From Kuschelorhynchus macadamiae (Eukaryota > Arthropoda > Insecta > Coleoptera > Curculionidae), in the NCBI GenBank assembly GCA_030620095.1, contig JAUTXW010001345.1, positions 137,001 to 201,000 of the forward strand: a stretch of 64,000 bases of DNA, read 5' to 3'. The position numbers and the translations under genes are program-made. Below the pieces are notes generated by a model, which searched no databases, was not told the DNA's origin, and saw only the letters and a list, made by a program, of their open reading frames with translations. Below are positions 36,999 through 48,249 of this stretch, one piece after another. Each line of letters begins with the position of its first letter. Within the stretch, counting starts at the first letter, position 1.

Positions 36999-37627
36999 CA
37001 GAGCTGAAATAGTTACCGAAAAATGTATCTAGATACAAGATACAAGTTTACCTTTAATCAAAAAGTAACTAAGTTCCTAGTAACTGTAAGTTACTTTTTA
37101 AAAGTAACTAGTTACTCTAAAAAGATACTTTGTTTTATGTATTTATCATAGGAGTATAACTATATTAAACACGTTATCAGGTACTTATTAGATATTTTTT
37201 TATCTATAGTACGTATGATATAACTTAACAACAGAACCCTTACCAAGACATCAAAAACCTGTTAAGGCAAATAAATTATCACATAATATGGGGCTGAGGC
37301 TACTACTTTATCATACTAAAATACACATAAAAAAAATAAACATTAAAACTCGTAAAAGTAGTGCAAGCAAGCAAGTTTGAGAAAAACTAAATCTTATATT
37401 ATACTAAAAAATTGAAAAATTTAAGCACTATTTTTTTATTTAATCGCTAGATTTAGGGCGTCATGAAAAGCATATTAAACTCCGATGAAAACCCCGACCG
37501 TTACAAGATACTCAACAAAACTATCTATTTACAAGATACTTTTTCTATATTTAAAAAAGTAACTAAGTTACTTCAGTGTAACTTAGCTATTTTATTGTAA
37601 CTCAGATATTAGATACTCCAACCTCTG
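36999..37627. mobile_element. hAT-type MITE, 629 bp
   Basis: The left tip CAGAGCTG at 36999 and the inverted right tip CAGAGGTTG at 37627 are followed by repeats of the type agtaactnagttac in both arms (36,999-37,130 and 37,500-37,620). The 8-bp flanks cccatggc (36991-36998) and cacatggt (37628-37635) agree at 6 of 8 positions. Tips starting CAG-G and 8-bp duplications fit hAT. The interior has no transposase motif I can support. Confidence 0.75.
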
Positions 37628-38384
37628 CACATGGTATAAAAATAAATGCTTATTCTATAATAACTATAATAACTTTCCTTGCTCTTAGTCTTCAAAATTG
37701 ACCGGTATTATCTTTCTACATAAATAATGACACATTTTAATGCAAACCTTGTTGAGTTTTTGTCTATTATTCTGCATATTTCTCGCAATGATTTTTCTGG
37801 GAGTATATTAATTGATCCGTCTGAATATTTTTTATTATAGCAAATCATTCTCTTATTTTCCAAATTTTCCCACAGATATTCCCCTACTGATTATTTTTGA
37901 AATGAACGAATATATTTGTTTAAGTTTAGGAATTTAAAGGACTTTTTGGCTATAGCGAAATATGAGACATAAAAGGGTATCTTGTATTTACATAGATGTT
38001 TTCTATTTGTTTTATTGTTTTTTCGTGTTGTAAAATATGTGTGATTAGAATTGTGAATGTTATATATCTTTGTGTGACATAAAGTCTCTTCTCTCGTTAA
38101 AGCAAAAAGAATCAGGAAATGGTCAATAAGTTAGCATTTTCTAGATAAAATAAAGTTTTTTTTACTATCCTGTACCCGCGAAACTATCTATAAATAAATA
38201 TCCAAAAATAATATACAAATGTATGCACCTCAACATCAACACTCTACCTGACCTAACCTAACCTAACTTACGGTAGTTCTAGAAACATATCCAGAAAACA
38301 AATGTAAGTAAAAAAATTCAATTTTCACATTTATTCCAAGATTTTACATAATACCTAATTTACCATATTTTGTCTTATGGAGGT
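37628..38384. other. spacer; direct-repeat partner and (CCTAA)3
   Basis: 37694-37862 matches 36588-36715 (see there). 38252-38266 is three tandem CCTAA units, the inverse of the insect telomere repeat. Nothing coding. Confidence 0.55.
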
Positions 38385-39942
38385 CAAAAAAGTACATGTT
38401 TTACTAATTTTACTTCCGTAAAAGAGAGGTATTGTAATCGTGAAAAAATCAGCATTCGAGAGTTTTTCAGATCTTTACATTTTAGGGTCCCTAGATGACG
38501 AAAAACATGTTTCCTCAATCCCATCGGTCTGTCTGTCTGCCTGTCTGTCAGTCTGTCTATTCGCGGCGCAGCTAAAAAACTACTTACCACATTGACTTCA
38601 AATTTTGGTCAAAAATTAAGAGTCATATGGCGATGATCTCGTAATATTTTGGTAAAGATCCAATGAAACAAAATGGCGGTCTAGTAAACTGTCAAAAAAA
38701 ATATTATTAAAAAAATACTCAGCCAATTTATTTCAGATTTTGCAAAAACATCAAGTATTATGTTGGAATCAACTGGTAACAGGTTAGTATGAATCCAAGA
38801 TGGCGGAACAAAATGGCGGCTTAATAAAATATTTAAAAATTCAGCCTGAAAAATATGCTTAATAGTTGGATTTCAAATTGTGTGCCATAACTAATTGGGT
38901 CATAGGGGTCAACTAGTAAAATTGTAGTACCAATTCAAGATGGCCGAACAAAATGGCCGCCAAGTAAAATTTTTGTAAACGTGAAAAGATTTCCCTCTCA
39001 GGTTTTACGTATCTTCACGTTTTGTTCGTCTTTCAGTTTGTCTGTCTGTCTATCAGTTCGCGACATAGCTTAAATACTACTTATCAGATTGCCTTCAAAT
39101 TTTGACCAAAAATTAAGGCTCATATGGGGATGACCTGGTAATATGTTAAACAATTTTTGTTAGAGGTTGGGGTTAAGATCCAGTAAAAAAAAATATTCTC
39201 TTTTTAAATTGTCGATGTTTCCGACTTTATTGTTGCATTCTTTCTATTAGTCTTTACCTATTTCGTTGGTCCCCAGATATTAAGTTCCTAAATGGTTTTC
39301 GTTAACGATTTTCTTGTTGTTATGTTAGAGTGGTGTATTATTTGGGGTTAACAAATATCTGCAGACCAACGGAATAGGTAAATACTGATAATATGGGTTT
39401 CATGCTGGATATAAAATCTATGTCTCCTGAGGATGCACGAATAAAGTTGCGAAACGTCGACAATAAAAAAAAGGCTTGTATTTTTAGTTTACATGATTCT
39501 AACCCTAAGTAGTACACCACTATAACAAAACAAGAAAAGGATCGTAAACAAAAATAATTTAGGAGTTTAATATCTATGGAACATCTGCCGACCAACGGAA
39601 TAGGTTAATAAGACTGATAATATGGGTTTCAATTTAAGATGGCGAAACGAAATGGCGGCCAAAAAACATCGTAAAAAATCTTGTTCAATTGATTAAATGT
39701 GAAAATGGGATAAACTGGTACGAATTCAACATAACGTAACAAAATGGCAGTATGAGTCAATAAAAAAAACTAATTACTGAACTTATTTTAAATTATGCCC
39801 AAAAGTTAAGTGTGGCATAGGTAGAAACTGGTAAAATATTGGTAGGCATCCAATATCATGGAACAACACTACACTATTTCTAACAAATGGAAAAATCACA
39901 ACGAGGGATGTTCCGGGCAAGGGAAATTTACCGTTTCTTTTT
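38385..39942 (+). repeat. ATGGCGGC-rich dispersed repeat, copy 3
   Basis: Begins with acttccgtaaaagagaggta and ttgtaatcgtgaaaaaatc (38410-38450), the same opening as copy 4 at 48468. Motifs aaNatggcggc lie near 38673, 38803, 38943, 39643. Tetranucleotide blocks gtctgtctgtc at 38527-38560 and 39036. It is interrupted at about 39150-39620 by unrelated sequence that itself contains a 50-bp direct repeat (ctgccgaccaacggaataggt-type phrases at about 39362 and 39586). The end gttccgggcaagggaaatt is at 39912. Confidence 0.75.
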
Positions 39943-39945
39943 TAA

Positions 39946-40155
39946 ATTCGTTGACATAGATTTCGTGCGTTTTCAGTGTTTGAAAATACACAAAAAACAA
40001 AGGATTAGATTCGGACGAACAGTTTGACGAGGTCAAATCCTACTTGATTATTCGCCCAAAACACGGTATCGTCATGCAACGAATCGACCGAATAAACCGG
40101 ACCGCCCACACTATGCGGGCGGATAAATGAATCAACGAATAGTGAGTAGCGGGCT
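39946..40155 (+). repeat. left flanking unit of copy B (TTCGTCGATTCG repeat family)
   Basis: About 200 bp that recur at 42960-43168 in the same orientation (aattcgttg.cat.gatttc.tgcgtttt, then cctacttgattattcgccc, then cggacgaatgaatcaacgaatag). The last 36 bp (40117-40152) also occur inverted at 42691-42727, on the far side of copy B. So this unit both directly repeats and inversely caps the copy B gene. Confidence 0.75.
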
Positions 40156-42727
40156 CAAGAGTGTACATGAGTCAGCACCCACTAACAAGATAAGTTTTTT
40201 TTTCATTAATTACAAGGGAAACAAAATAAAAACAAAAATTTGGTGCCGGAAATCTAACATCTGATTTTAGATGTTTTTAATGTGCTGATTCCAAAAATGC
40301 CACCATTTTTTCTATCAGCTCTATTTTTTACATACAGGTTACAGGTTAATTGATATTTTTTTTTCTGATAAAGGACAACAAATAAAGTGATAAATATGTA
40401 CTTAATCGTCAAAAAGAAATTTCCCAGAATCTAATTAACCAAATGGATACCTGGAATTGTCCCTGACCCAATGTTCCTATACTAGGAACTACTCAATACA
40501 CTGCTCTTAATTACTTTTATACCTGTAATTGCCTATGACTCGATCCTTCTAGACCTGCTTGGCTGTACTCGATTTAGTATATTACTGAGTTTTCCCAAGT
40601 AAAGTTGTGCTATCATTTTGTGTAAATTTTGGTCGTTTTGTAGTATCAAGATACTAAACTGAAACAATGGCATCCACAAGCAGACGTACCTGTGTAAATC
40701 ATCCCGATGTTTTTTGTTGTGTGTGGTGAATACGCTCTGAGGGAGAGCAGAAAAACGATTTCTGAGTTTGTGAAAAGAGCTTATCTTGCCAATTTTGGCG
40801 TTCATTTAGGAGATCAAGATAAATCTTGGGCCCCACATTTCATAATGTAAAACATGTGTTGAACATTTGCGACAGTGGACAACTGGAAAGAGGAAGTGCT
40901 TAAAGTTTGGTGTACCAATGGTTTGGAGAGAACCGCGAAACCATCATGACGACTGCTATTTTTGTCTCGTTATTATTAAAGGCATAAATAGAAACAATAG
41001 ACACAAATGGACATATCCTGATCTAGATTCTGCAAGAATGCCTGTAGCGCATTCGGAAGAAATACCCGTTCCATCATTCAGCAGTCTACCCGAACTGACA
41101 GAAGATGATACAGAAACATCAACGTCTGACGAAGTTCAAAGAATTCAATCAGAAAACGACAGCGAATTTGAAGCAGATTTAGCAACTTCGCAGTGTTTCA
41201 ATCAAGAAGAACTAAACGATCTTATAAGAGACCTGAATCTCTCAAAGAAATCCGCTGAATTACTTGCATCCAGATTAAAAGAAAAATCTACTTTGTCCGG
41301 GTACTAATATTACATTTTATCGTAAAAGAGATAAGGATCTGCTGCCTTTTTTCGCTTAGGAAAATAACTTGGTATTCTGTAACAATATAAAAGGGCTCTT
41401 AGAAAAAATGGGTTTGCCTGAATACACTTCAGATGATTGGCGCCTTTTTATTGACAGTTCAAAACGTAGTTTAAAATGTGTTCTTTTACATAACGGTAAC
41501 AAATATGGCTAGAATATGAAACAATTGCATTAGTTTTGAGAAAAATTAAATACGAGGAACATCAGTGGGCAATTTGTGTTGATTTAAAAATGGTTAACTT
41601 CCTCCTTGGACAGCAGAGTGGTTATACAAAATATCCTTGTTTTTTGTGCCTTTGGGACAGCAGAGCTAAAAATGAGCACTGGGTTAACAAAAATTGGCCT
41701 TCAAGAGATGTCATGATTCAAGGAAAACAAAACGTGATCAACGAACCTTTGGTTTCAAGAGAAAGAATCTTACTTCCGCCCTTGCATATCAAGCAATTTG
41801 TGAAGGCTTTAAATCGAGATGGAAATTGTTTTCGGTATTTGTCACGTAAATTTTCTGGCATTAGCACGGAAAAACTAAAAGCTGGTATTTTTGATGGTCC
41901 TCAAATATGGCAACTTGTTAAAGATCCACAATTCACCACATCAATGAACGAGACTGAATCTAACGCTTGGTGTTCATTTGTTCAAGTAGTACAAAATTTT
42001 CTTGGCAATCATAAAGCAGAGAATTACGTAGAGTTGGTGGAAACTATGCTTTCAAATTTTAATATTCTCGGCTGTAACATGAGTATAAAAGTTCACTACT
42101 TCCACAGCCACCTAGATCGTTTTCCAGAAAACTTAGGTGATTGTAGTGAAAAATAGGGGGAAAGATTCCATCAGGATATTAAAACTATGGGAGATCGTTA
42201 TCAAGGACGCTGGGATAGCCACATGATGGCGGTCTACTGCTGGAGCCTTCAGCGAGACTGGCCTAGTAAACTCCATTCTAGAAAGTCGAATAAAAGTATT
42301 TTTATGTGATTAGTGACTAATGTAATTATGTAAATTAAGTTTTTGCAATAAATACTTAAATCCATGTGTTTTTGTTTTTTTAACTGGCAATAGTAATATT
42401 ATATATTATAACAGTTATAACGTAAAATATATACACAATTATTTTATTATTTTTTGTAAACTAGATCTGATAGACAAAATCTGAGAACTTTTTTACATTC
42501 TGCATCCAAAAATTACCCAATAACAGTTAAAAAATAGCAGACACCAAAATGTGTGTTGGCCTGTGTTATAAATAACAAGTATATAATATATAATTATTTA
42601 TTTATATATAATAATTAATTAAGTAATAAACACATTTTCATCAACGATAAAACTCTTGCACTAAGATTATTATGGCGACAACTTAAACCTACTACTCGCT
42701 ATTCGTCGATTCGTTCATTCGTCCGCA
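40117..42727 (+). mobile_element. possible TIR-bracketed transposon carrying copy B
   Basis: 40117-40152 (atgcgggcgg, then ataaatgaatc, then acgaatagtgagtag) and the inverse of 42691-42727 (atgcggacga, then atgaacgaatc, then gacgaatagcgagtag) match over about 36 bp and enclose the whole copy B region. The flanks do not show a clear target duplication. Similarity to copy A begins 35-70 bp inside these tips and copy A lacks them. This could be a genuine DNA transposon with copy B as cargo or transposase, or copy B inserted into an array whose units happen to be inverted here. Confidence 0.45.
40190..42560 (+). pseudogene. copy B of the multi-copy unnamed protein family (broken)
   Basis: An ATG at 40668 opens MASTSRRTCVNHPDVF but a 1-bp frameshift stops it at about 40727; a second shift lies near 40850. 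The frame 40867-41307 then reads the CYFC motif, acidic linker and a Leu-rich segment (LNDLIRDLNLSKKSAELLASRL). A part lost from copy A, around 41310-41400, survives here in broken frames (KRDKDLLPFF). A 36-bp deletion near 41509 removes the IPIGHSI part. The frame 41536-42156 contains YPCFLCLWDSRAKNEHW, LLPPLHIKQF and IKVHYFHSHLDRFPENLG. The end, in frame, is QRDWPSKLHSRKSNKS and TGA at about 42308, followed by an aataaa at 42348. Compared with copy A the LGLMK residues after LHIK are missing. Copies A and B thus complement each other. Function is unknown; conserved Cys pairs suggest zinc binding. Confidence 0.75.
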
Positions 42728-43168
42728 TATTTTCAATTCGTCAATTCATATGAATGAGCGAATTGACGAATATTGCATCCACATCAATCATCAATTTTTA
42801 TTTTAATTCTTTAGCATGGATTTAATGCATTTTTAATGTTTGAAATTACACAAAAAATAAAAGAATAGATTAAAATTATTCGCCGAGGTCAAAGTCTACT
42901 TGATTATTGGCGAATTAGGGAAATGACGAATATTTCTTCCACACAGTCCATACATTTTTATTTAATTCGTTGGCATTGATTTCATGCGTTTACAATGTTA
43001 CAATACACAAAAAACAAATAAGGTTCGGACGAATGATTCGCCGAGGTCAAAGCCTACTTGATTATTCGCCCAAAACAGGATATCGCCCAGCAACAAATCG
43101 AACGAATGAACCGGACCTTTCACACTATACGGACGAATGGACGAATAACGAATATTGAGAAGCGGGAT
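42691..43168. repeat. 160-bp-period repeat array right of copy B
   Basis: Starts with an inverted tip (42691-42727). Then two tandem units follow whose gacgaatat landmark is at 42765 and 42925, a period of 160 bp. Each holds taattc.ttagcat, tgcattt.taatgtt, acacaaaaaa.aaa and gccgaggtcaaagtctacttgatta. The second continues to a tip cggacgaatggacgaataac at 43132-43151. A 62-codon frame at 42970-43158 is only an accidental reading of the repeat. Confidence 0.75.
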
Positions 43169-44017
43169 TTATGCGACGTGCTTACTTACCGCGTTCCACA
43201 CGTTTTTTTGTACTATAAACAGGTTTAGCTCAAATTTTCAACTATTATGAAACACTTGTGGTGGTGCATGTAATAATTTAACATTTTTAAAGCGCGCCGC
43301 CGCCAGGTGTCCCACTCTTGCCTTAATACTACATCATATTGAAATATGAGCCATTATAAAACTCAAAAATAACATGTGACACTTCAAGTGTACAGTAGTT
43401 TTAGTTGTCTGCAATTAAAATAACGGTGATTTTAAACTTAAACTATTTTAAAAATATCCTGTAAGTAAACACTGAATTAAAATTAAAATTGACTAGGTTT
43501 CGTTGTGAAAATCATTATGTTTAATAAAAGAATAACAAGATTGATTTTTTGCCAAGTGAATTTATTACAATAGGTAAATTTCATTCGCAAAAGTTTCCTT
43601 CAATCAATTGAGCCTTATAAAATTCATTTTCTACCGGTCTTCGCGATTTCTCCGAAATTTGATTTTACGTCGTCTACGACATGATCGGTTCAAGAACGGC
43701 CAAATCGTTTTTAAAGAGATTTAAATTAAGCTCATAAATCATTTTATAAAATAAAAAAATATTAAATTGAGTCATTTATCATTTGAAATATAATGATTTT
43801 TAGGTCTTTTTCTTAAACAGCTTACGTTAATTTCGTTAGCAATAAGTCAACAACGTTAAGATTTGTCATTCTGTCTAGCTATAGTAAAATATTTTGCTTC
43901 CGTATGGTAATAAAAGAGAAAATATGCCATTTTTAACAGTCGACACCCAAATGGGTCAAAGCAAACTGTCATCTTTTTTAGAGATGCCTTTAATTTTTAT
44001 CAGTGAAGGTGTATTTT
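43169..44017. other. spacer, nothing recognised
   Basis: A short GC-rich patch gcgcgccgccgccaggtg at about 43291 stands out in AT-rich DNA, but no start codon or gene follows it. No other feature. Confidence 0.5.
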
Positions 44018-45484
44018 CAGTGGTGGCTCTTCCATAGGGTCATTTGGTCAATGGCCCCCCAAAAATATTTCAGAAAATAAATTATTCATTTGAGCGTCCC
44101 TTCTAATAGTTGTAATAAAACCCGAACCTTGTGAAAAATTAAATACGCTACACTATTAGCCGCGCGCGATGGTTTGAATGGTGCGTTGTTAGGCATAATA
44201 AAATACGCTATACTAAGCTAGGCTGGGCAGTTCGAATTGCCCTTATTACCTTAAAGCTTGATGAAAGTACCCGAAGATTTCACAGCTACCGAGCGGCAGC
44301 CGAACGTGATAGCAAATGGAATACGAAATCGCGATTTGGGTCACCAGCCCGTCTCTTCTCATAATTCGATCGATCGGTCGCGGCATCACGTCAGCATGCG
44401 GAAGTTCAATTGTTCAGAGTTCGCGCGGTCGATATTGTTTTGGACGTTTTTAATCGATGAAAATTGATTTATATACTGCTTTTTGTAATATATATTTTTT
44501 TATTTTTATGATCCATGTGTACGTTGAAAATATATAGGATATAAAATGTTGGTAGTCACTAGTGCAAAAAAATAAACAACTAAAAAGTGCTTACGAACTT
44601 AATTTTGCAAAAATAACCAATTTCAAGGTGGCCTTTGTTTGAGTTGTGAATGTACCTGAAATAAAATGTCGGTAGTGCAAAAAATTAAACAACTAAAGAG
44701 TGCTAACGAACTTAATTTTGAGAAAATAACCGAATTCAAGGTAAGTGGTCGCAATTTGCCCCAAAACTTAGTATACGACAAAATAGTAAAGACAAAAATA
44801 AAGAGGTCCATCGAAACATTCGCAAAAGTAGCTGACTGAATATGTGGCTGTGAAGTCTCTGACTCATTTTGCTGTTATGTTTGTTGTCTTCTAAGGACTC
44901 GTCGGACTCATTATGGTGCAAATTCGGTGTTAAAGACTTAAAACACTTAAAAGAAAAAATAAAAAAACGTGCGTTTTCTGCAGATCACAATAAATGTTCG
45001 GTGAACTATGCTACGGTCGGAAGTGTTGATATTTGCACTCAGCTAGGCACAGCTTATAGAAAATCACTTAGAGATTTTAATGAAAATGTATCCAAAAATT
45101 GTTATATTTTAAACAATATTATAGATTGTGTAAAATTTTGTGGAGCATTCGAGTTGGCGCTACGTGGCCACGATGAAACGGCTTTGTCTGAAAATACAGG
45201 GGTTTTTCGAGAGCTTATAAATTTTGGTAAGGAGTTGGGCCAAGATAGACTATACGCTTTAGCAATGATAAGTATCGAGAAATCGTTTATAAAAGAAATG
45301 TGCGTGCAATTTTAATGAACGTGTCATTCAGCATTTTTCCAATTCTAAAGAACGAAGAGTAGACCTGAACGTCAAGAGAATTTAAAGCTCAATTTAAAGA
45401 TAAGATATTTATTTTTATTTTAAGTATGCCTATTTTTAAATTTGTTATTGACCTCCCAATATAATTCACCACGAGCCGCCACTG
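44018..45484 (+). mobile_element. internally deleted hAT element (ZMYM1-like)
   Basis: The left tip cagtggtggctcttcc (44018) and the inverted right tip cagtggcggctcgtgg (45484) match at 14 of 16 positions. Candidate 8-bp flanks are tgtatttt and tataattt, imperfect. The interior has the start and end of a hAT-type protein but lacks the central catalytic part. At 44545-44627 and 44664-44746 an 83-bp stretch is tandemly duplicated with a 119-bp period; the second copy carries the first coding exon. Confidence 0.8.
44666..45390 (+). pseudogene. hAT transposase remnant, ZMYM1-like, DUF4371 joined to C-terminus
   Basis: The ATG at 44666 reads MSVVQKIKQLKSANELNF. An in-frame TGA at 44837 precedes a Cys-rich TTF-type zinc finger part (CGCEVSDSFCCYVC). 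A frameshift near 44885 leads into the long frame to 45315, whose displayed first codon is TTG, not a real start. This holds DUF4371 features: LGTAYRKSLRDFNENVSKN and CGAFELALRGHDET. Directly after INFGKELGQ the text becomes RLYALAMISIEKSF, which belongs to the extreme C-terminus of such transposases. So several hundred residues with the catalytic centre are missing and the junction is in frame. After one more frameshift at about 45310 it ends FNERVIQHFSNSKERRVD. It cannot be catalytic. Confidence 0.82.
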
Positions 45485-45929
45485 TATAATTTAGATTTTT
45501 GGATATGATATACGTTCAATGATATCCAAACTCAAAACTAATTTATTTATCAAATTAACAATATCAAAACAATAATTATATTTTTTCCCTTTATAGAATA
45601 TTGATAAATTGGACAATGCCGCGATTATAAAAACCGATTGCACGATGCACAAAAAACTGTGCTTTTGTGGCACGATCCATAAAAAAATTATTAAAAAAAA
45701 AAATTTAAAAATGAAATAACTATCCGCTATTTAACAGCACGCGGCCAGTTAACAAATTGTAAACGCAATAAAGCAAAGACCCGTCCAGGCGCAAGGGAGC
45801 TATAAATGGCATGACAATACTCAAAAATCAAAAAATAATATAATATAACGGCAAACGATAGAATGAATAAATGCAGGCAGCACAACCTAAACACACTCGT
45901 TTATTTAAATAATGGAAGAGCGTACAAAA
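45485..45929. other. spacer
   Basis: AT-rich, no recognisable feature. It probably contains part of the 3' UTR of the minus-strand retroelement to its right. Confidence 0.45.
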
Positions 45930-47230
45930 AATTAATTATTAGAAATTTGTATTTCAAGAAGATGATTTCTTATAAACCTATTAAATTTAAAAGGTGAAAA
46001 TTCCTTCACAGTGTTAGGTATATTATTCCACATTTGTACCGATACAAACGCAAATGATTTTTGAAAATTTGCAGTTCTATGTTGAGGTATTCTAAAATTA
46101 TTTATATATCTAGTTAAATGATTATGATTATACGAATTAAAATATTTTATAATGTACGGAGGTTTCCCACTTTTTAAAATTCTATATTCAAATGAATGCA
46201 TATGATATTTTCTCCGATTTTTCATATTCAAAATACAATTATTATTTAATTATGGAGTTATGTGATTTCTAAATGGTATATTAAATGAAAATCGCATACA
46301 AGAGTTCTGGATTTTTTGTATACTATGAGACAAACTTTCTGTCAAGGAGTCACTGTAAACAACATCACCAATTTTTTTTAGTATAAAGTCTTTTTAGGCA
46401 CATATATACTATTTTAAGCGTATTTTTTATATGGGTTTGAAACGGTAAGCCTGTATCAAAATAAACTCCTAAATTTTTCGATTCATTGACCATTGGTAAA
46501 GGTATATTATTAATGTTTATATTAATATTATTCAATTCAAAAAATCATTATTTCTGTTAATTCCAAAAAAGAAAATACAAGTTTATTGGCATTTAATTTT
46601 AAATTGTGTTGTTCTGCGCAAATATGTATTTTATCCAAATCTGAGTTAAGCTGTGTTTGGACGATTTCAAAATTTTCTGTTGAAAATGATATGTATAATT
46701 GAGAGACATCAGCGTATTGCTGTATTTTGAGTATTGTACGATATCATCCATATCAGAAACATAAAAAGAAAATAGACCCCTGGGGAACTCCCGTGCTCAT
46801 GGGAATGTAATCTGACTTTTGAGATTCGAATTTCTACCTAAAACCAACACAATGAGCTCTCGCAGAAAGATATGCATCCAAAAAATTTACTGAATTATAT
46901 GATAAGCCAAAATAGTGGAGTTTAGCCAATAACATTTCGGATTTAAAGTATCGAAAGCCTGACTAAAATCAAGCAAGCATAGACATGTGCTTTCTCTTTT
47001 TTCTTGATTAAATCTGACTTCATTTAAACGATGTACAAGACTAGTAGTTGTACTATAATTCTTACGAAAACCTGATTGACATTCCGGTATTATATTAGCC
47101 GAATTGGCAAATAAACAAATCTGTCCGTAAATATGTTTTTCTAAGATCTTAGACAAGACTGGCAAAATGCTAATGGGTAATAATATAATATCCGTTTTGA
47201 CAAGCATATGAACTTTTTCTAGCAAAAATG
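45930..47230 (-). pseudogene. CR1/jockey-class non-LTR reverse transcriptase relic
   Basis: Minus strand, from 47225 downward: PVLSKILEKHIYGQIC, then CQSGFRKNYSTTTSLVHRL, then CLCLLDFSQAFDTLN, i.e. RT blocks with the first catalytic Asp in LLDFSQAFD. After stops, about 46790 reads TGVPQGS, and about 46700 reads QYADVSQLYI, the YADD box with its second Asp changed to Val. Around 46560-46650 is LNSDLDKIHICAEQHNLKLNANKL, the thumb. The C-terminus 45932-46231 reads YIIKYFNSYNHNHLTRYINNFRIP, the usual tail seen in such insect elements. At least four breaks. No endonuclease part was found above 47230. Confidence 0.85.
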
Positions 47231-47333
47231 TTTCAATGGAAGCTTTAAATTATAACAAACAACTATCTTTAGGTCATGAAATAAAAATCACTACTAAGTT
47301 CGAACATAACTTTATGTAGTTTTTCCTGACCAA

Positions 47334-47462
47334 TAGATTGGCCGACAAGGATCCGTAAAGTGCCACATCGGTCACCCGAGCTAACACCGCTTGATTACTT
47401 TTTATGGGGTTCTCTTAAATACAAATTTGCATTAAGAGACCACGCAACATCAAAGATATAAA
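47334..47462 (+). pseudogene. mariner transposase C-terminal fragment
   Basis: The frame reads VPHRSPELTPLDYFLWGSLKYKFA. This is the third-Asp motif of the DD41D-type transposases (compare RSCDLTPLDFFLWGRLK at 18600 and RSPDLTPVDFFVWGYLK at 62540). Only about 40 residues survive, then a stop at about 47460. It is on the opposite strand to the neighbouring RT relic and sits just beyond its broken 5' end. Confidence 0.75.
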
Positions 47463-48240
47463 AAAAATAGTCTACAAAAACAAATAATAGTAGTTTTTAA
47501 CTATTTAGGCGGTCACCATTTTAAAATAGCTTGACAGATTATCACTAAAATTTGAAGGCTACTTATAAGAGCTTCCAAAAGAAGGGTCACATGACCAAGT
47601 TGTCAGTTTAAAAACATATGTCGATGACATCATATCTTTGACAATATCTGTCACTAAGGAAACCAACGAAATACCGTTAAAGTGTGCGCAACTGTCAAAA
47701 TCGGTTTACACACTGTAAAAGCACAGGCGATCAATGCAAGGCGGATAACTGAATTCTAAATGTCGCGTATCATTCAGCTCAGTCAAAAACCTCTTTAAAA
47801 ATCCGAAGGCAAAAATATGTTCCAATCTATCACGATAAAAAGGCCGTAAGTTCGACGTTGATATTTCCTTAACGCTAAAATCGATTAAACTCCTGTCACC
47901 TCAAGATTTGTATGTCGAATGCTTTCGACCTTAAAGGTGTGCTAGGTCAAGTAGCAGAGAAAGGGAAAGGTTTTTCTCTTTATTAGAGAATAATGTAATG
48001 CTAGTGCAGAGACCTTTATTTCTTATTATCTGTTTTACAAAAAAGATTTCTTTAAGATTTTTAATTATTTTTGATAAAGAAGTCGTTAAATTTGCCTTGA
48101 CTCAAAACTTCCTTCATTTGGAAATACACTACTTACAGATAACATAGTTTGTTTATATATGCATATAATTATTTGGTAATAACTTTATATTAATGCTGTA
48201 AACTGTTATGTATTTTAATTTTTTTTTATTATTGCCAGAC
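47463..48240. other. spacer with a short dispersed repeat
   Basis: About 47825-47960 resembles 58370-58485: both have caatc.atca.., gataaaaaggccg-like phrases, and gactg/aatgc.tt.gaccttaaaggtg. Similarity is patchy, about 70 percent by eye over about 110 bp. No gene. Confidence 0.45.
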
Positions 48241-48249
48241 AACTATACG

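Noticed and set aside
40533..40805. 90-codon minus-strand frame across the start of copy B
   Set aside because: Antisense of a region that matches the plus-strand coding start of copy A; no independent similarity.
42970..43158. 62-codon frame with a charged translation
   Set aside because: Lies within the 160-bp repeat unit and is not kept open in the neighbouring or left-hand unit.
43285..43310. GC-rich patch as a CpG promoter of a host gene
   Set aside because: Only about 20 bp, with no open frame, TATA box or splice donor downstream.
47334..47462. Loss of the third catalytic Asp (PEL for PDL) in the mariner fragment
   Set aside because: The catalytic Asp under the DD41D spacing is the one in PLD, which is intact; the changed residue is the neighbouring, less strict one.
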